Of a DNA stretch of 64,000 nucleotides, positions 49,300-57,940 are shown piece by piece. The stretch's first letter is position 1; each line of letters starts with the position of its first letter. Location: the NCBI RefSeq assembly GCF_016862955.1, contig NZ_BONY01000024.1:1-64000 (forward strand). The letters run 5' to 3'. Origin of the DNA: Rhizocola hellebori. Lineage in GTDB: Bacteria; Actinomycetota; Actinomycetes; Mycobacteriales; Micromonosporaceae. A program made the position numbers and the translations under genes. The notes beneath the pieces were generated by a model. That model searched no databases and was not told the origin of the DNA. It was given only the letters and a program-made list of their open reading frames with translations.

Positions 49300-50451
49300 A
49301 TGTGGAGAACCGGAAAACTCGCCCTCGCCCTGACCCTGACTCTGACCGCCGCGGGCATCACGGTCGTGGCGACCTCTATCCCGGCTGCGGCGGTGGACCT
49401 GTCGGTTAGCCAGGCCATCGCCACCCAGGACGGCCGATCCGCTTCCGTCATCGGATACGTGGTCGGGCAACCGATCGCGGATACCACCGTGCTGCGGTCG
49501 GGTTTCACCGGCGACACCGCGCTGGCGCTGGCCGACTCGGCGAGCGAGACAAGCACCGCGCGGATGCTGTATGTGCAAATCACCGCCGGGTTCCGGGCCT
49601 CGTTCGGCCTGCAGACCAACCCCTCGCTGATGGGGCGCAGGCTCGTCGTGGCCGGGCAGCTGACGCCCTACTTCACTCCCCATTCCGGGCTGAAGTCTCC
49701 GACGTCGATGAGTTTGGCCGGCACCACGCCGCCCACCAGTCCGGCGCCCACTCCGACCGGGCCTATCGAGGCTTACTACGCGGGCGCGGCCGGTAAGACC
49801 GGCACCGCTTTGCGGACAGCGCTGCACAACATCATTAGGGTGCAGACCGCCATCTCCTACGACCAGGTGTGGAACGCGTTGAAGGACACCGATCAGGACC
49901 CCAACAATTCCAACAATGTCATCCTGCTCTACTCCGGACGGTCGCAGAGCAAGGCGACGAACGGCGGCGGCGTCAACGACTGGAACAGAGAACACGTCTG
50001 GGCCAAGTCGCACGGCGATTTCGGCACCGCCACCGGGCCCGGCACCGACGTCCATCACCTGCGGCCGGAGGACGTCACGGTGAATTCCGCGCGTGGCAAC
50101 AAGGATTTCGACATCGGCGGATCGCCGGTCAGCGAGGCGCCGGGCTGCCTGACCGACAGCGACTCGTTCGAGCCGCGCTCGGCGGTGAAGGGCGATGTGG
50201 CCCGGATGATCATGTACATGGCGATCCGGTACGAGGGCGACGACGCCTGGCCCAACCTCGAGCTCAACAACGTGGTGGGCAACGGGTCCGCGCCGCGGAT
50301 GGGCAGGCTTTCCGTCCTGATGCAGTGGCACCAACAGGATCCGCCCGACTCGTTCGAGCGGCGTCGCAACGACCGGATCTACGCGGCCTGGCAGCACAAC
50401 CGCAACCCCTTCATCGACCACCCCGAGTGGGCGGCGTCGATCTGGGGCTAA
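49300..50451 (+). CDS. Secreted endonuclease I family nuclease
   Basis: 383-aa exported nuclease. Signal peptide residues 1-31. Residues ~33-130 form an OB-fold-like domain found before such nucleases (VSQAIATQDGRSASVIGYVVGQ, RRLVVAGQLTPYF), then a Pro/Thr linker (TPPTSPAPTPTGP). The endonuclease I domain (~150-383) has WNREHVWAKSHGDFG with the metal-dependent His, GTDVHHLRPEDVTVNSARGNKDFD and a final NRNPFIDHPEWA. ATG at 49300; GGATGGGG precedes it. Its role is presumably extracellular DNA degradation. A 21-bp inverted repeat starts 15 bases after the stop. Confidence 0.88.
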   Translation: MWRTGKLALALTLTLTAAGITVVATSIPAAAVDLSVSQAIATQDGRSASVIGYVVGQPIADTTVLRSGFTGDTALALADSASETSTARMLYVQITAGFRASFGLQTNPSLMGRRLVVAGQLTPYFTPHSGLKSPTSMSLAGTTPPTSPAPTPTGPIEAYYAGAAGKTGTALRTALHNIIRVQTAISYDQVWNALKDTDQDPNNSNNVILLYSGRSQSKATNGGGVNDWNREHVWAKSHGDFGTATGPGTDVHHLRPEDVTVNSARGNKDFDIGGSPVSEAPGCLTDSDSFEPRSAVKGDVARMIMYMAIRYEGDDAWPNLELNNVVGNGSAPRMGRLSVLMQWHQQDPPDSFERRRNDRIYAAWQHNRNPFIDHPEWAASIWG

Positions 50452-50466
50452 CACGAATCAGCGGAT

Positions 50467-50520
50467 CAACACGGTGCGTCTCGTTTGCCCTAAAGTGGAC
50501 AAATGAGACGCACCGTGTTG
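50467..50520 (+). promoter_or_regulatory. 21-bp inverted repeat over promoter and start codon
   Basis: Arm 1 is 50467-50487 and arm 2 is 50500-50520; they are complementary over 21 bases with one G-T mismatch (a G-U pair in RNA). The 12-base loop CCCTAAAGTGGA contains TAAAGT (50491-50496), a good -10 six bases before the ATG at 50503. Arm 2 contains that ATG and the first six codons. In read-through RNA it would form a very stable hairpin hiding the start; a transcript beginning at the ATG would lack arm 1. Confidence 0.75.
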
Positions 50521-51693
50521 CCGGTAATGACGATCGCCGCGCTGGCGGCCACCACCAGCTGGGCCGCCCCGGCGCAAGCCGGCCCTCGGACCGCCGGATG
50601 TGACGCGACCGCGCGACCGCACGGCACGGCGGCGCAAATCGTCGGCATCACCGAAGCGGCAGCGCAGGAGCTGGACCTGAGCGCTGCCATCGTCCGGGTG
50701 ACCGTGCGTGGGCACGAGGTCGTGACCGCCGCCGTCGGCGAGTCGATGACCGGCATCCCCGCCACCGCGGACATGCGTTTCCGTGTCGGATCGGTCGGCA
50801 TCGCCTATCTGAATATCCTTCTGCTGCAACTGGTCGACAGGGGAACGGTGACGCTGGACGACCCGATCGCGCGCTGGCTTCCGTCGCTTCCGGCGGCGGA
50901 CAGGGTCACCCTTCGTATGTTGGGCTCCAGCACTTCCGGGTACCCCGATTACGAGAGCTACCAGCCGTTCGTCGACCGGCTTTACGCCAACCCGTTCCAG
51001 CACTGGACCGAGCAGGAGCTGATCGACCTCGCCCTGGCCCGCGATCCGTGGTACGAGCCGGGCACGAACTGGAGCTACTCCCACGCCAACTTCGTCATCC
51101 TTGGCCAGATTCTCGAACTCATCACCGGTACCCCACTGAAAAAGCTCATGCGCCAGAACGTTGTGAACCCGCTTGGCCTCACCGCCACCACGGCGCAGGA
51201 CAGCGCGGTCATCCCGGATCCGGTGCTGCACAGCTACGACACCGAACGTGGCCCGTTCGAGGACTCGACCTACTGGAACCCGTCGTGGACCACGGCCGCC
51301 GGCGCGATCCTCACTTCGAACATCTGCGATCTGGCGGTCTCCGCGCGGGCCGTCGGCACCGGCAGCCTCATTTCGGCGGACTCGCTGCGCGAGCAACTGA
51401 ACCCGGGCACCGTGGGTCTGGGCGGGCCAACCGAAACCTGCCCCGACACGATCTGCATCGCCCAGACCGAAGAGCACCACTTCGGGCTCGGCGTCATCGT
51501 CCAGGACGGCTGGATCCTGCAGCGGCCTTCGTTCGCCGGCTACTCGGCCGTCCAGACCTACTTGCCCGGCAAGGACATCGCCATTGCCGTCGCCACCACC
51601 CGCGGCCCCACCACCACTGGGGTGAACACCGCCCAGGACATCGCCACCCGGATCGCCGACCTGCTCACCACCGACAACGGCTACTCGGCCTGA
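50503..51693 (+). CDS. Secreted beta-lactamase-like serine hydrolase with altered active site
   Basis: 396-aa exported protein of the class C beta-lactamase/D-Ala-D-Ala carboxypeptidase fold. Signal peptide residues 1-26 (PAQA cleavage). The fold is clear: MRFRVGSVGIAYLNILLLQLVDRGTVTLDDPIARWLP, RVTLRMLGSSTSGYPDY, YEPGTNWSYSHANFVILGQILE and a final catalytic-face strand. The usual S-x-x-K reads SVGI here, so the general-base Lys is missing, and the Y-x-N motif reads YSH. As I recall, a divergent actinobacterial subgroup shares these changes, so the protein may be a non-catalytic binder or use another mechanism. The ATG lies in a palindrome; expression may be leaderless. Confidence 0.8.
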   Translation: MRRTVLPVMTIAALAATTSWAAPAQAGPRTAGCDATARPHGTAAQIVGITEAAAQELDLSAAIVRVTVRGHEVVTAAVGESMTGIPATADMRFRVGSVGIAYLNILLLQLVDRGTVTLDDPIARWLPSLPAADRVTLRMLGSSTSGYPDYESYQPFVDRLYANPFQHWTEQELIDLALARDPWYEPGTNWSYSHANFVILGQILELITGTPLKKLMRQNVVNPLGLTATTAQDSAVIPDPVLHSYDTERGPFEDSTYWNPSWTTAAGAILTSNICDLAVSARAVGTGSLISADSLREQLNPGTVGLGGPTETCPDTICIAQTEEHHFGLGVIVQDGWILQRPSFAGYSAVQTYLPGKDIAIAVATTRGPTTTGVNTAQDIATRIADLLTTDNGYSA

Positions 51694-51699
51694 CCGATA

Positions 51700-52713
51700 T
51701 CAGGCGCCGGGCAGATAGGCGCGGCGGGTGCGCCATTGGCTGGGGCTGTCACCGAAGCGGTGGCGAAACCAGCGGGAGAAGGCGCTGGGTGCGGCGAACC
51801 CGAGCAGCTCGGAGATTTCGGTGAGCCGGTAACGGTCGTTGGAGAGGTAGCGCTCGGCGAGGCCGGCCCGGGTGGCGTCCACAATGGACGTGAAGGTCTC
51901 CCCGTTGTCGGCCAGGTGCCGGTGCAGGGTTCGCCGGTCGACGCCGATGGCGCGGGCCACCTCGTCGGCCGCGCAGCGCCCGGTGGGCAGCAGCACCTCT
52001 ACCAGATCGCGGACCCGGCCGGAGGTGGTGACGCCCTTGGGCGTGCCCAGCGAGCGCAGGGTTTCGTCGGTGCGTGCGCGGGCGGTGGGGTCGGAGTGCA
52101 CGTTGGGCGCGTCGAGATCCTTGGCGTACATGATGAGTCCGGTGAAGCTGTGGCCAAATTGAATCCGCGGGCCGAGCAGCGCGGTGTGGGTCTGCATCCG
52201 GGCCGGGGCGCTGTGCGAGAAGCAGACCGATAGCGGCTGCCAGGTGGGGCCGAGGAACTCGCGGATGATGGCGTGCAGCGCCGCGACGGCGAGCTCTTCG
52301 GCCTGCCGCGACGGCGCCGGCTCGCCGAACTCGAGCCACATGCGCACGGTGGCGAGCCCGTTCACCTCCGCCATGCGGATGCGCAGCGCCTCGTTGTAGC
52401 TGTGCTCGTAGCGCATCAGCAGATCGATGGCGTTGCGCAGGCTCGGCTCGTCGCGCAGCACCAGGCTCAGCGGGCCCAATGTGGACAGTCGGCGGAACTC
52501 GGCGAGCCTGAGCCCGAAGTCTTCCAGCCCGCTGGCACGGGCGGACAGCTCGAGGAGGCGGGCGACGCTGACCGCGGGGACCCACTTGTCGGGCGCGGCC
52601 AGGTCGGCCGGATCGAGGCCGATCGTGCCCATCAGTGCCCCGGGATCGAGCTCCAGCGCCTGGGTCAGCTCCAGGTAACCGCTCAACGTCGCGTATCGCA
52701 GCGAAGGCCGCAT
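51700..52713 (-). CDS. AraC family regulator (arabinose-binding-domain type)
   Basis: 337-aa regulator. Residues ~10-220 are the PF12625-like effector domain (YLELTQALELDPGALM, DFGLRLAEFRRLSTLGPLSLVLRDEPSLRNAI). Residues ~235-337 are the AraC helix-turn-helix pair (CAADEVARAIGVDRRTLHRHLADNG, RLTEISELLGFAAPSAFSRWFRHRFGDSPSQWR). Start is ATG 52711-52713 after GAGGGGAG. Divergent, over 134 bases, from the quinone oxidoreductase operon, its likely target. A TGCTG-5-CAGCA inverted repeat (52792-52806) lies in that gap. Confidence 0.88.
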   Translation of the reverse strand: MRPSLRYATLSGYLELTQALELDPGALMGTIGLDPADLAAPDKWVPAVSVARLLELSARASGLEDFGLRLAEFRRLSTLGPLSLVLRDEPSLRNAIDLLMRYEHSYNEALRIRMAEVNGLATVRMWLEFGEPAPSRQAEELAVAALHAIIREFLGPTWQPLSVCFSHSAPARMQTHTALLGPRIQFGHSFTGLIMYAKDLDAPNVHSDPTARARTDETLRSLGTPKGVTTSGRVRDLVEVLLPTGRCAADEVARAIGVDRRTLHRHLADNGETFTSIVDATRAGLAERYLSNDRYRLTEISELLGFAAPSAFSRWFRHRFGDSPSQWRTRRAYLPGA

Positions 52714-52847
52714 TTCTCCCCTCAAATGTCCCGTAGGGATAAGAAATCTGTCCCCGTTAGTAAAGCATGTGGCGGGCGTCACGCCTACTGTTGCTGCATT
52801 ACAGCAGGCCAGGGCCGGACCGCCCCGGGGCATTCGAGGAGTTTTTC

Positions 52848-53822
52848 GTGGCGCAGGCAATCCGATTCCACCGGCCGGGCGGACCTGAAGTTATGCAATG
52901 GGAGTCCGTGGAGGTTGGCACCCCGGGGACGGGTCAGGTCAGGCTCCGGCATGTGGCCGTTGGATTGAACTTCGCCGACACCTACTTCCGCAGCGGCCTC
53001 TACCCGGCAGCGTTGCCGGCGGGGATGGGCGTTGAGGCGGCGGGTGTCGTCGAGGCGGTCGGCCCTGGCGTGTCTGTATTCAAGGAGGGCGACCGGGTCA
53101 CCTACACCGGAAGCCCGCTCGGCGCTTACAGCACGCAGCGGGTGATGCCCGCGGCGTCGCTGATCAAGTTGCCGGACGGCATCCCGTTCGAGACCGCGGC
53201 CGCCATGACGATGCGGGGACTGACGTCGGCCTACCTGTTGCGGCGCATCGCCACCCTGATCCCGGGCGACACGGTGCTGCTGCACGCCGCGGCCGGGGGA
53301 GTGGGCCTGATCTTCACGCAGTGGGCGAAGCTGCTCGGCATCAACGTGATCGGCACCGTCTCCACCGAGGAGAAGGCGGAGGTGGCCCGGCAATACGGCT
53401 GCACCCACACCATCGTCTATCCGCGCGAGGATGTGGCCGCCCGGGTCCGCGAGCTTACCGATGGGGCGGGGGTGCCGGTGGTGTACGACAGTATCGGCGC
53501 GACCACCTTCCAGCAGTCCCTGAATTCGGTGAAGCGGCGCGGTCTGCTGGTCTGCTTCGGGACAGCGTCAGGCCCCATCCCGCCCATCGACGCGATGCAG
53601 CTGGCGATAAAGGGCTCCGTCTTCGTCACCAGGCCGGCCCTCGCCGACTACATCGCCGACCCCCGTGAGCGCGCGGAATTGGCGGGCGAGCTTTTCGGCC
53701 ACGTCGAGTCCGGCCGCATCAAGATCGAAATCAATCAGCGCTATGCGCTAGAAGACGCCGTGCAAGCCCACCGAGACCTGGAAGCGGGTCGCAGCATCGG
53801 CTCGTCGGTCTTCCACCTCTAG
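52848..53822 (+). CDS. Quinone oxidoreductase (zinc-free MDR family)
   Basis: 324-aa NADPH:quinone reductase-like enzyme of the medium-chain dehydrogenase superfamily. Seen: AIRFHRPGGPEVMQWESVEV, GLNFADTYFRSGLYP, GMGVEAAGVVEAVGPGVS, VLLHAAAGGVGLIFTQWAKLLG (cofactor loop), and GRSIGSSVFHL end. Lacks zinc ligands. GTG start at 52848 after CGAGGA. First gene of a plus-strand operon with dioxygenase and beta-keto acid cleavage genes, where it may reduce an enone or quinone intermediate. Confidence 0.88.
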   Translation: MAQAIRFHRPGGPEVMQWESVEVGTPGTGQVRLRHVAVGLNFADTYFRSGLYPAALPAGMGVEAAGVVEAVGPGVSVFKEGDRVTYTGSPLGAYSTQRVMPAASLIKLPDGIPFETAAAMTMRGLTSAYLLRRIATLIPGDTVLLHAAAGGVGLIFTQWAKLLGINVIGTVSTEEKAEVARQYGCTHTIVYPREDVAARVRELTDGAGVPVVYDSIGATTFQQSLNSVKRRGLLVCFGTASGPIPPIDAMQLAIKGSVFVTRPALADYIADPRERAELAGELFGHVESGRIKIEINQRYALEDAVQAHRDLEAGRSIGSSVFHL

Positions 53823-53838
53823 CCAGCAGGGAGACGCC

Positions 53839-54735
53839 ATGCAGGCCACCTTTGACGTGACCACCCCGCGCCCAGGCCCCGGCTCGATCGAGGTGCACCC
53901 GCTGACCGTGCACATCGGCGCCGAGCTGCGCAACGTGAACCTGGCCGACGTCGCCCGCGACGACGACCTCTTCGCACAGCTCAAAACGCTTCTGCTGCAA
54001 CACAAAGTGCTGTTCCTGCGCGATCAGGACATCAGCCGCGCCGAGCATGTGGCGCTGGCCGAGCGGTTCGGTCAGCTCGAGGACCATCCGGTGGCGGGCA
54101 GCGACCCGGAGCACCCCGGGCTGGTGCGCATCTACAAGGACCTCGACAGCCCGGCCGAGCACTACGAAAACGCCTACCACTGCGACGCGACGTGGCGGGA
54201 GGCGCCGCCGATGGGGTGCGTGCTGCGCTGCGTCGAGACGCCACCGGTCGGCGGCGACACCATCTGGGTCAACATGGCCCAGGCCTACCAACGGTTGCCG
54301 CGCGACGTCAAGGAACGCATCGAAGGTCTGCGGGCCCGGCACAGCATCGAGGCGAGTTTCGGCGCCAACATGCCCATCGAGCAGAGACTGGCGCTGCATC
54401 AACGGTTTCCCGATGCGGAGCATCCGGTGGTGCGTACCCATCCGGAGACGGGCGAGAAAGTGTTGTTTGTCAACGCTTTCACCACCCACTTCACCAACTT
54501 CCACACCCCGGCCAACGTCCGGTTCGGGTTCGACTACTCGCCCGGCGGCGGTGAGCTTCTGCACTACCTGATCCGGCAGGCGGCCGTGCCCGAGTACCAG
54601 GTGCGGTGGCGCTGGACCCCCAACAGCTTCGCGATCTGGGACAACCGCTGCACCCAGCACTACGCCGTTCAGGACTACTGGCCCGCCGTGCGCAAGATGG
54701 AGCGCGCTGGGGTCATCGGTGAGAAAACCTTCTAA
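53839..54735 (+). CDS. TauD/TfdA family Fe(II)/2-oxoglutarate dioxygenase
   Basis: 298-aa non-haem iron dioxygenase. Iron ligands: His and Asp in YHCDATW, and a distal His in CTQHYAVQDY; 2-oxoglutarate Arg in KMERA region. Other marks: VHIGAELRNVNLAD, VLFLRDQDISRAEHVALAERFG, VGGDTIWVNMAQAY. Family members cleave taurine, alkyl sulfates or aryloxy acids by hydroxylation. The substrate here is unknown. Sixteen bases after the oxidoreductase gene and fifteen before the cleavage-enzyme gene. Confidence 0.9.
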   Translation: MQATFDVTTPRPGPGSIEVHPLTVHIGAELRNVNLADVARDDDLFAQLKTLLLQHKVLFLRDQDISRAEHVALAERFGQLEDHPVAGSDPEHPGLVRIYKDLDSPAEHYENAYHCDATWREAPPMGCVLRCVETPPVGGDTIWVNMAQAYQRLPRDVKERIEGLRARHSIEASFGANMPIEQRLALHQRFPDAEHPVVRTHPETGEKVLFVNAFTTHFTNFHTPANVRFGFDYSPGGGELLHYLIRQAAVPEYQVRWRWTPNSFAIWDNRCTQHYAVQDYWPAVRKMERAGVIGEKTF

Positions 54736-54750
54736 GGCCTAGGAGACCCC

Positions 54751-55803
54751 ATGCATTTCCACGACGATGCCCTCTTCCCGGAGAACCAGGACAAGCTTGT
54801 CATCACCGCGGCCCCCTACGGGCCCGAGTGGGAGCCGGCCGACTTCCCCGAGGACCTTCCGGTCACCATGGACCAGCACGTCCAGGCCGCGATCGATTGC
54901 TACAACGCCGGCGCCACCGTGCTGCACATCCACGTGCGCGAGCTGGATGGCAAGGGTTCCAAGCGGCTGTCGAAGTTCAACGAGCTGCTCGGGCGGCTGC
55001 GCGAAGCCGTACCCGACATGATTCTTCAGATCGGCGGCTCGATCTCCTTCTCCCCCGAAGGCGAGGGTGCCGACGCCAAGTGGCTCAGCGACGACACCCG
55101 GCACATGCTCGCCGAGCTGGACCCGAAACCGGACCAGGTCACCATCGCCATCAACACCAACCAGATGAACATCGTCGAGCTGATGACCTCCGATGACATC
55201 GCCGGTACCTCGATCCAGCGGCCCGAAATCTATGAGGCCTACCGCAACATGTATGTCCCGGCCGACCCGGCCTGGGTGCAGGAGCACCTCAAGCGGTTGC
55301 GCGCCAACGGAATCCAGCCGCATTTCCAGCTGGCCAACGTGGCGCAGCTGGAGACGGTGGAAAGGCTGATCCGCCGGGGCGTCTACGCGGGGCCGCTCAA
55401 CGTCACCTGGGTGGCGATCGGCGGCGGCTTCGACGGACCCAATCCCTACAACATGATGGAGTTCATCCGGCGGGTACCGGATGGAGCGATTCTCACGCTG
55501 GAGACGTTGATGCGCAGCGTGCTGCCGATCAACACGATGGCCATCGCGATGGGTCTGCACACCCGCTGCGGCAACGAGGACAACCTCTGGGGCGGCAAGG
55601 GCGAGAAGCTGACGTCGGTGGGGCAGATCGAGCAGCTGGTGAAGATCGCCGAGGTGCTCGGCCGCAAGATCGCGGACGGTAAGGAAGCCCGCGACATCTA
55701 CCGGATCGGCGAGTACTACGACAGCGCCGACGAGACGCTCGCGAAGCTCGGCTACGCGCCGAATCGCAAGCCGGGCCAGGTCGGTTTCACCTTCCACGCC
55801 TGA
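54751..55803 (+). CDS. Beta-keto acid cleavage enzyme (3-keto-5-aminohexanoate cleavage family)
   Basis: 350-aa zinc enzyme of the BKACE family, which condenses a beta-keto acid with acetyl-CoA to give acetoacetate and a new acyl-CoA. Seen: VIDCYNAGATVLHIHVRE with the zinc His pair (as AAIDCYNAGATVLHIHVRE), LNVTWVAIGGGFDG, and RCGNEDNLWGGKGEKLTSVGQIEQLVKIAE. Slightly longer than typical members (about 300 aa). The neighbouring acyl-CoA ligase and hydrolase would handle the CoA ester. Keto substrate cannot be read. Confidence 0.88.
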   Translation: MHFHDDALFPENQDKLVITAAPYGPEWEPADFPEDLPVTMDQHVQAAIDCYNAGATVLHIHVRELDGKGSKRLSKFNELLGRLREAVPDMILQIGGSISFSPEGEGADAKWLSDDTRHMLAELDPKPDQVTIAINTNQMNIVELMTSDDIAGTSIQRPEIYEAYRNMYVPADPAWVQEHLKRLRANGIQPHFQLANVAQLETVERLIRRGVYAGPLNVTWVAIGGGFDGPNPYNMMEFIRRVPDGAILTLETLMRSVLPINTMAIAMGLHTRCGNEDNLWGGKGEKLTSVGQIEQLVKIAEVLGRKIADGKEARDIYRIGEYYDSADETLAKLGYAPNRKPGQVGFTFHA

Positions 55804-55868
55804 CGTGTGTGGGGTGCGTCGCAACCGCACCCCACGCCTTACCCACTACGACTTACCATTGGAGCACA

Positions 55869-57188
55869 ATGACCCTGACCGCTGGCGAGCGCCCCGCGAC
55901 CGAACAGTCGCCGGCTCCTCGCTCCTCTCGACTCTTTCCCTGGGTCGTCTTCACGCTCACCTTCGGGCTCCTGCTGTCGGACTACATGTCGCGGCAGGTT
56001 CTTTCGGCGGTTTTCCCCTTCCTCAAGACCGAATGGGCGCTGACCGACACCCAGCTGGGCAGCCTCACCAGCATCGTGGCGCTGACCGTCGGCATCCTCG
56101 CCGTGCCGCTTTCGTTGCTGGGTGACCGTTTCGGCCGGGCACGGGCCGTCGTGCTGATGGCGGTGGTGTGGAGCCTGGCGACCGTTGGTTCGGCGATGGC
56201 GGCCAACTACGGCCAGCTCTTCATCGCCCGCTTCCTCATCGGTGTCGGCGAGGCGGCCTACGGCAGCGTCGGCCTCGCCGTGGTGCTCGCCGTTTTCGCC
56301 GCGCACCGGCGTGCCTCGCTGACCGGTGCGTTCATGGCTGGTGGCTCCTTCGGCTCCGTGCTCGGTGTCGCGCTCGGTGGGGTTTTCGCGGCCCACTTCG
56401 GCTGGCGCTGGGCCTTCGCCGCCATGGGCATCTTCGGCCTCATTCTCGCTGTCCTCTACTGGGTGGTGGTCAGGGAGAGCAAGCTCGAGAAATACAGGAT
56501 CAGCGATGGTGTGGGCGAAGGCCCGCGGCTCGGTGCCGGGCGCAAGCGCGCCGGCCTGGCGACGCTGTTCTCCACGCCTGCGGTGGTGCTCGCCTACATC
56601 GGTGGTGGTTTGCAGCTGTTCATCGCAGGCTCTCTGTTCGCCTGGCTGCCGAGCTACCTCAACCGGGCGCACGGGATGGTGCCGGCTCGCGCCGCCGGGG
56701 TGGCCGCGTTGCTCATTCTTGTGATGGGCGCAGGAATGGTGATCTGCGGCATGATCACCGACCGGGTCAGCCGTAAGCGGCCGATCAGCAAGTGGACCAC
56801 CGCGATCTTCTTCTCGACCCTGTCGCTGGTGTTCCTGGGGACCGGGTTCGCGATCGCTCCGAGCAAGGCGCAGTTGCTGCTGCTCGCTTTCGGCTGCTTC
56901 TTCGCCGCCGGCACCACCGGCCCCACCGGTGCCATGGTGGCTCGCCTGACTCACGAGTCCATCCGCGCCACAGCTTTCGGCACGCTCACCTTCTTCAACA
57001 ACCTGCTCGGCCTGGCGGCCGGCCCGATCGTGACGGGCATCCTCGCCGACCGGCTCGGGCTGGAGACGGCGATGAAATATGTGCCGCTGGTAGCGGTGGG
57101 CGCCATCATCGCGCTGCTGATCGGGCGCAGCGTCTACCCGTCCAGCCTCAAGCGGCTCGAAGTTGCCGAGGCGAGCAACAACCTGTGA
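55869..57188 (+). CDS. MFS transporter (aromatic acid/hexuronate-type)
   Basis: 439-aa permease with 12 predicted helices. Seen: TFGLLLSDYMSRQVLSAVFPFLKTEWALTDTQLGSL at the first helix pair, LLGDRFGRARAVV (motif A), and LGTGFAIAPS/ FGTLTFFNNLLGLAAGPI in the second half. The DY-x-x-RQVLSA start is common among sugar-acid and aromatic-acid symporters. ATG at 55869; 65-base gap from the cleavage enzyme gene. Probably imports the operon's substrate. Confidence 0.88.
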   Translation: MTLTAGERPATEQSPAPRSSRLFPWVVFTLTFGLLLSDYMSRQVLSAVFPFLKTEWALTDTQLGSLTSIVALTVGILAVPLSLLGDRFGRARAVVLMAVVWSLATVGSAMAANYGQLFIARFLIGVGEAAYGSVGLAVVLAVFAAHRRASLTGAFMAGGSFGSVLGVALGGVFAAHFGWRWAFAAMGIFGLILAVLYWVVVRESKLEKYRISDGVGEGPRLGAGRKRAGLATLFSTPAVVLAYIGGGLQLFIAGSLFAWLPSYLNRAHGMVPARAAGVAALLILVMGAGMVICGMITDRVSRKRPISKWTTAIFFSTLSLVFLGTGFAIAPSKAQLLLLAFGCFFAAGTTGPTGAMVARLTHESIRATAFGTLTFFNNLLGLAAGPIVTGILADRLGLETAMKYVPLVAVGAIIALLIGRSVYPSSLKRLEVAEASNNL

Positions 57189-57196
57189 GACCTGAA

Positions 57197-57940
57197 ATGA
57201 GCGCCGGTCCGGGCGCGGTGATCATCACCGTGCCCGGACTGCGCGGGCGCGTCGACGACCACTGGCAGACCCAGCTCGCCGCAAGGCGGCCGGATGTGCT
57301 CGCGGTGCAGCCGTTGGGCCGCAACGACCCCAGCCTGGCCGACCGTGTGGCAGCCTTGGAGGAGACGGTCGAGGCCGTCGGAGGGCCGGTGATCATCGTG
57401 GCGCACAGCGCGGGCGCGCTCACCACGGTCCACTGGGCGGCCCGCCATCCGGGCTCGGCGCGGCAGGTGCTGGGCGCGTTGCTGGCCACCCCGCCCGACC
57501 TGGATTCACCGCTTCCCACCGAATACCCGTCGCTGGAAACCTTGGCCAGACACGGCTGGCTGCCCATCCCCCGGCAGCGGCTGCCCTTTCGCAGCGTCGT
57601 GGCGGCCAGCGGCAACGACGCGCTGGGCGACCCGCAACGGGTCAGGGCGCTGGCCGACGCTTGGGGCAGCCGTTGGCACCACCTCGGCGCGGTAGGCCAC
57701 CTCAATCCCGCTTCCGGCTACGGCGAGTGGCCGCAAGCCGACCTGTTTATCGAAGAGCTCAGCACCCTGGAGGCATCCGATGAGTTTGAACCTGGCCACG
57801 CTTCTTCAGGACAGCGCACGGCGCTATCCCGGCCGCGACGCAGTCGTGCTCGGCTCAACCCGGCTCACCTACGCCCAGGTCGACGCGGCCGCGAGCCAGG
57901 TGGCGAATCTCCTGACCAGCCGGGGCATCCGCCCCGGTGA
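57197..57940 (+). CDS. RBBP9/YdeN-like alpha/beta hydrolase with out-of-frame tail
   Basis: Open frame of 247 aa. The first ~195 residues are a small RBBP9/YdeN-type hydrolase: VIITVPGLRGRVDDHWQTQL, nucleophile elbow IIVAHSAGALTTVHWA, VVAASGNDALGDP and GHLNPASGYGEWPQADLFIEEL. The last ~50 residues are Arg/Pro-rich, overlap the acyl-CoA ligase gene by 161 bases and look out of frame. A TGA at 57781-57783 in another frame would give the usual ATGA overlap. Either a frameshift near the end, or a real long overlap. Possible thioesterase or esterase of the operon. Confidence 0.75.
   Translation: MSAGPGAVIITVPGLRGRVDDHWQTQLAARRPDVLAVQPLGRNDPSLADRVAALEETVEAVGGPVIIVAHSAGALTTVHWAARHPGSARQVLGALLATPPDLDSPLPTEYPSLETLARHGWLPIPRQRLPFRSVVAASGNDALGDPQRVRALADAWGSRWHHLGAVGHLNPASGYGEWPQADLFIEELSTLEASDEFEPGHASSGQRTALSRPRRSRARLNPAHLRPGRRGREPGGESPDQPGHPPR

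Noticed and set aside
52792-52806. TGCTG-5-CAGCA as a confirmed AraC operator
   Set aside because: The arms are only five bases, and AraC proteins usually bind direct repeats; kept only as a note in the regulator entry.
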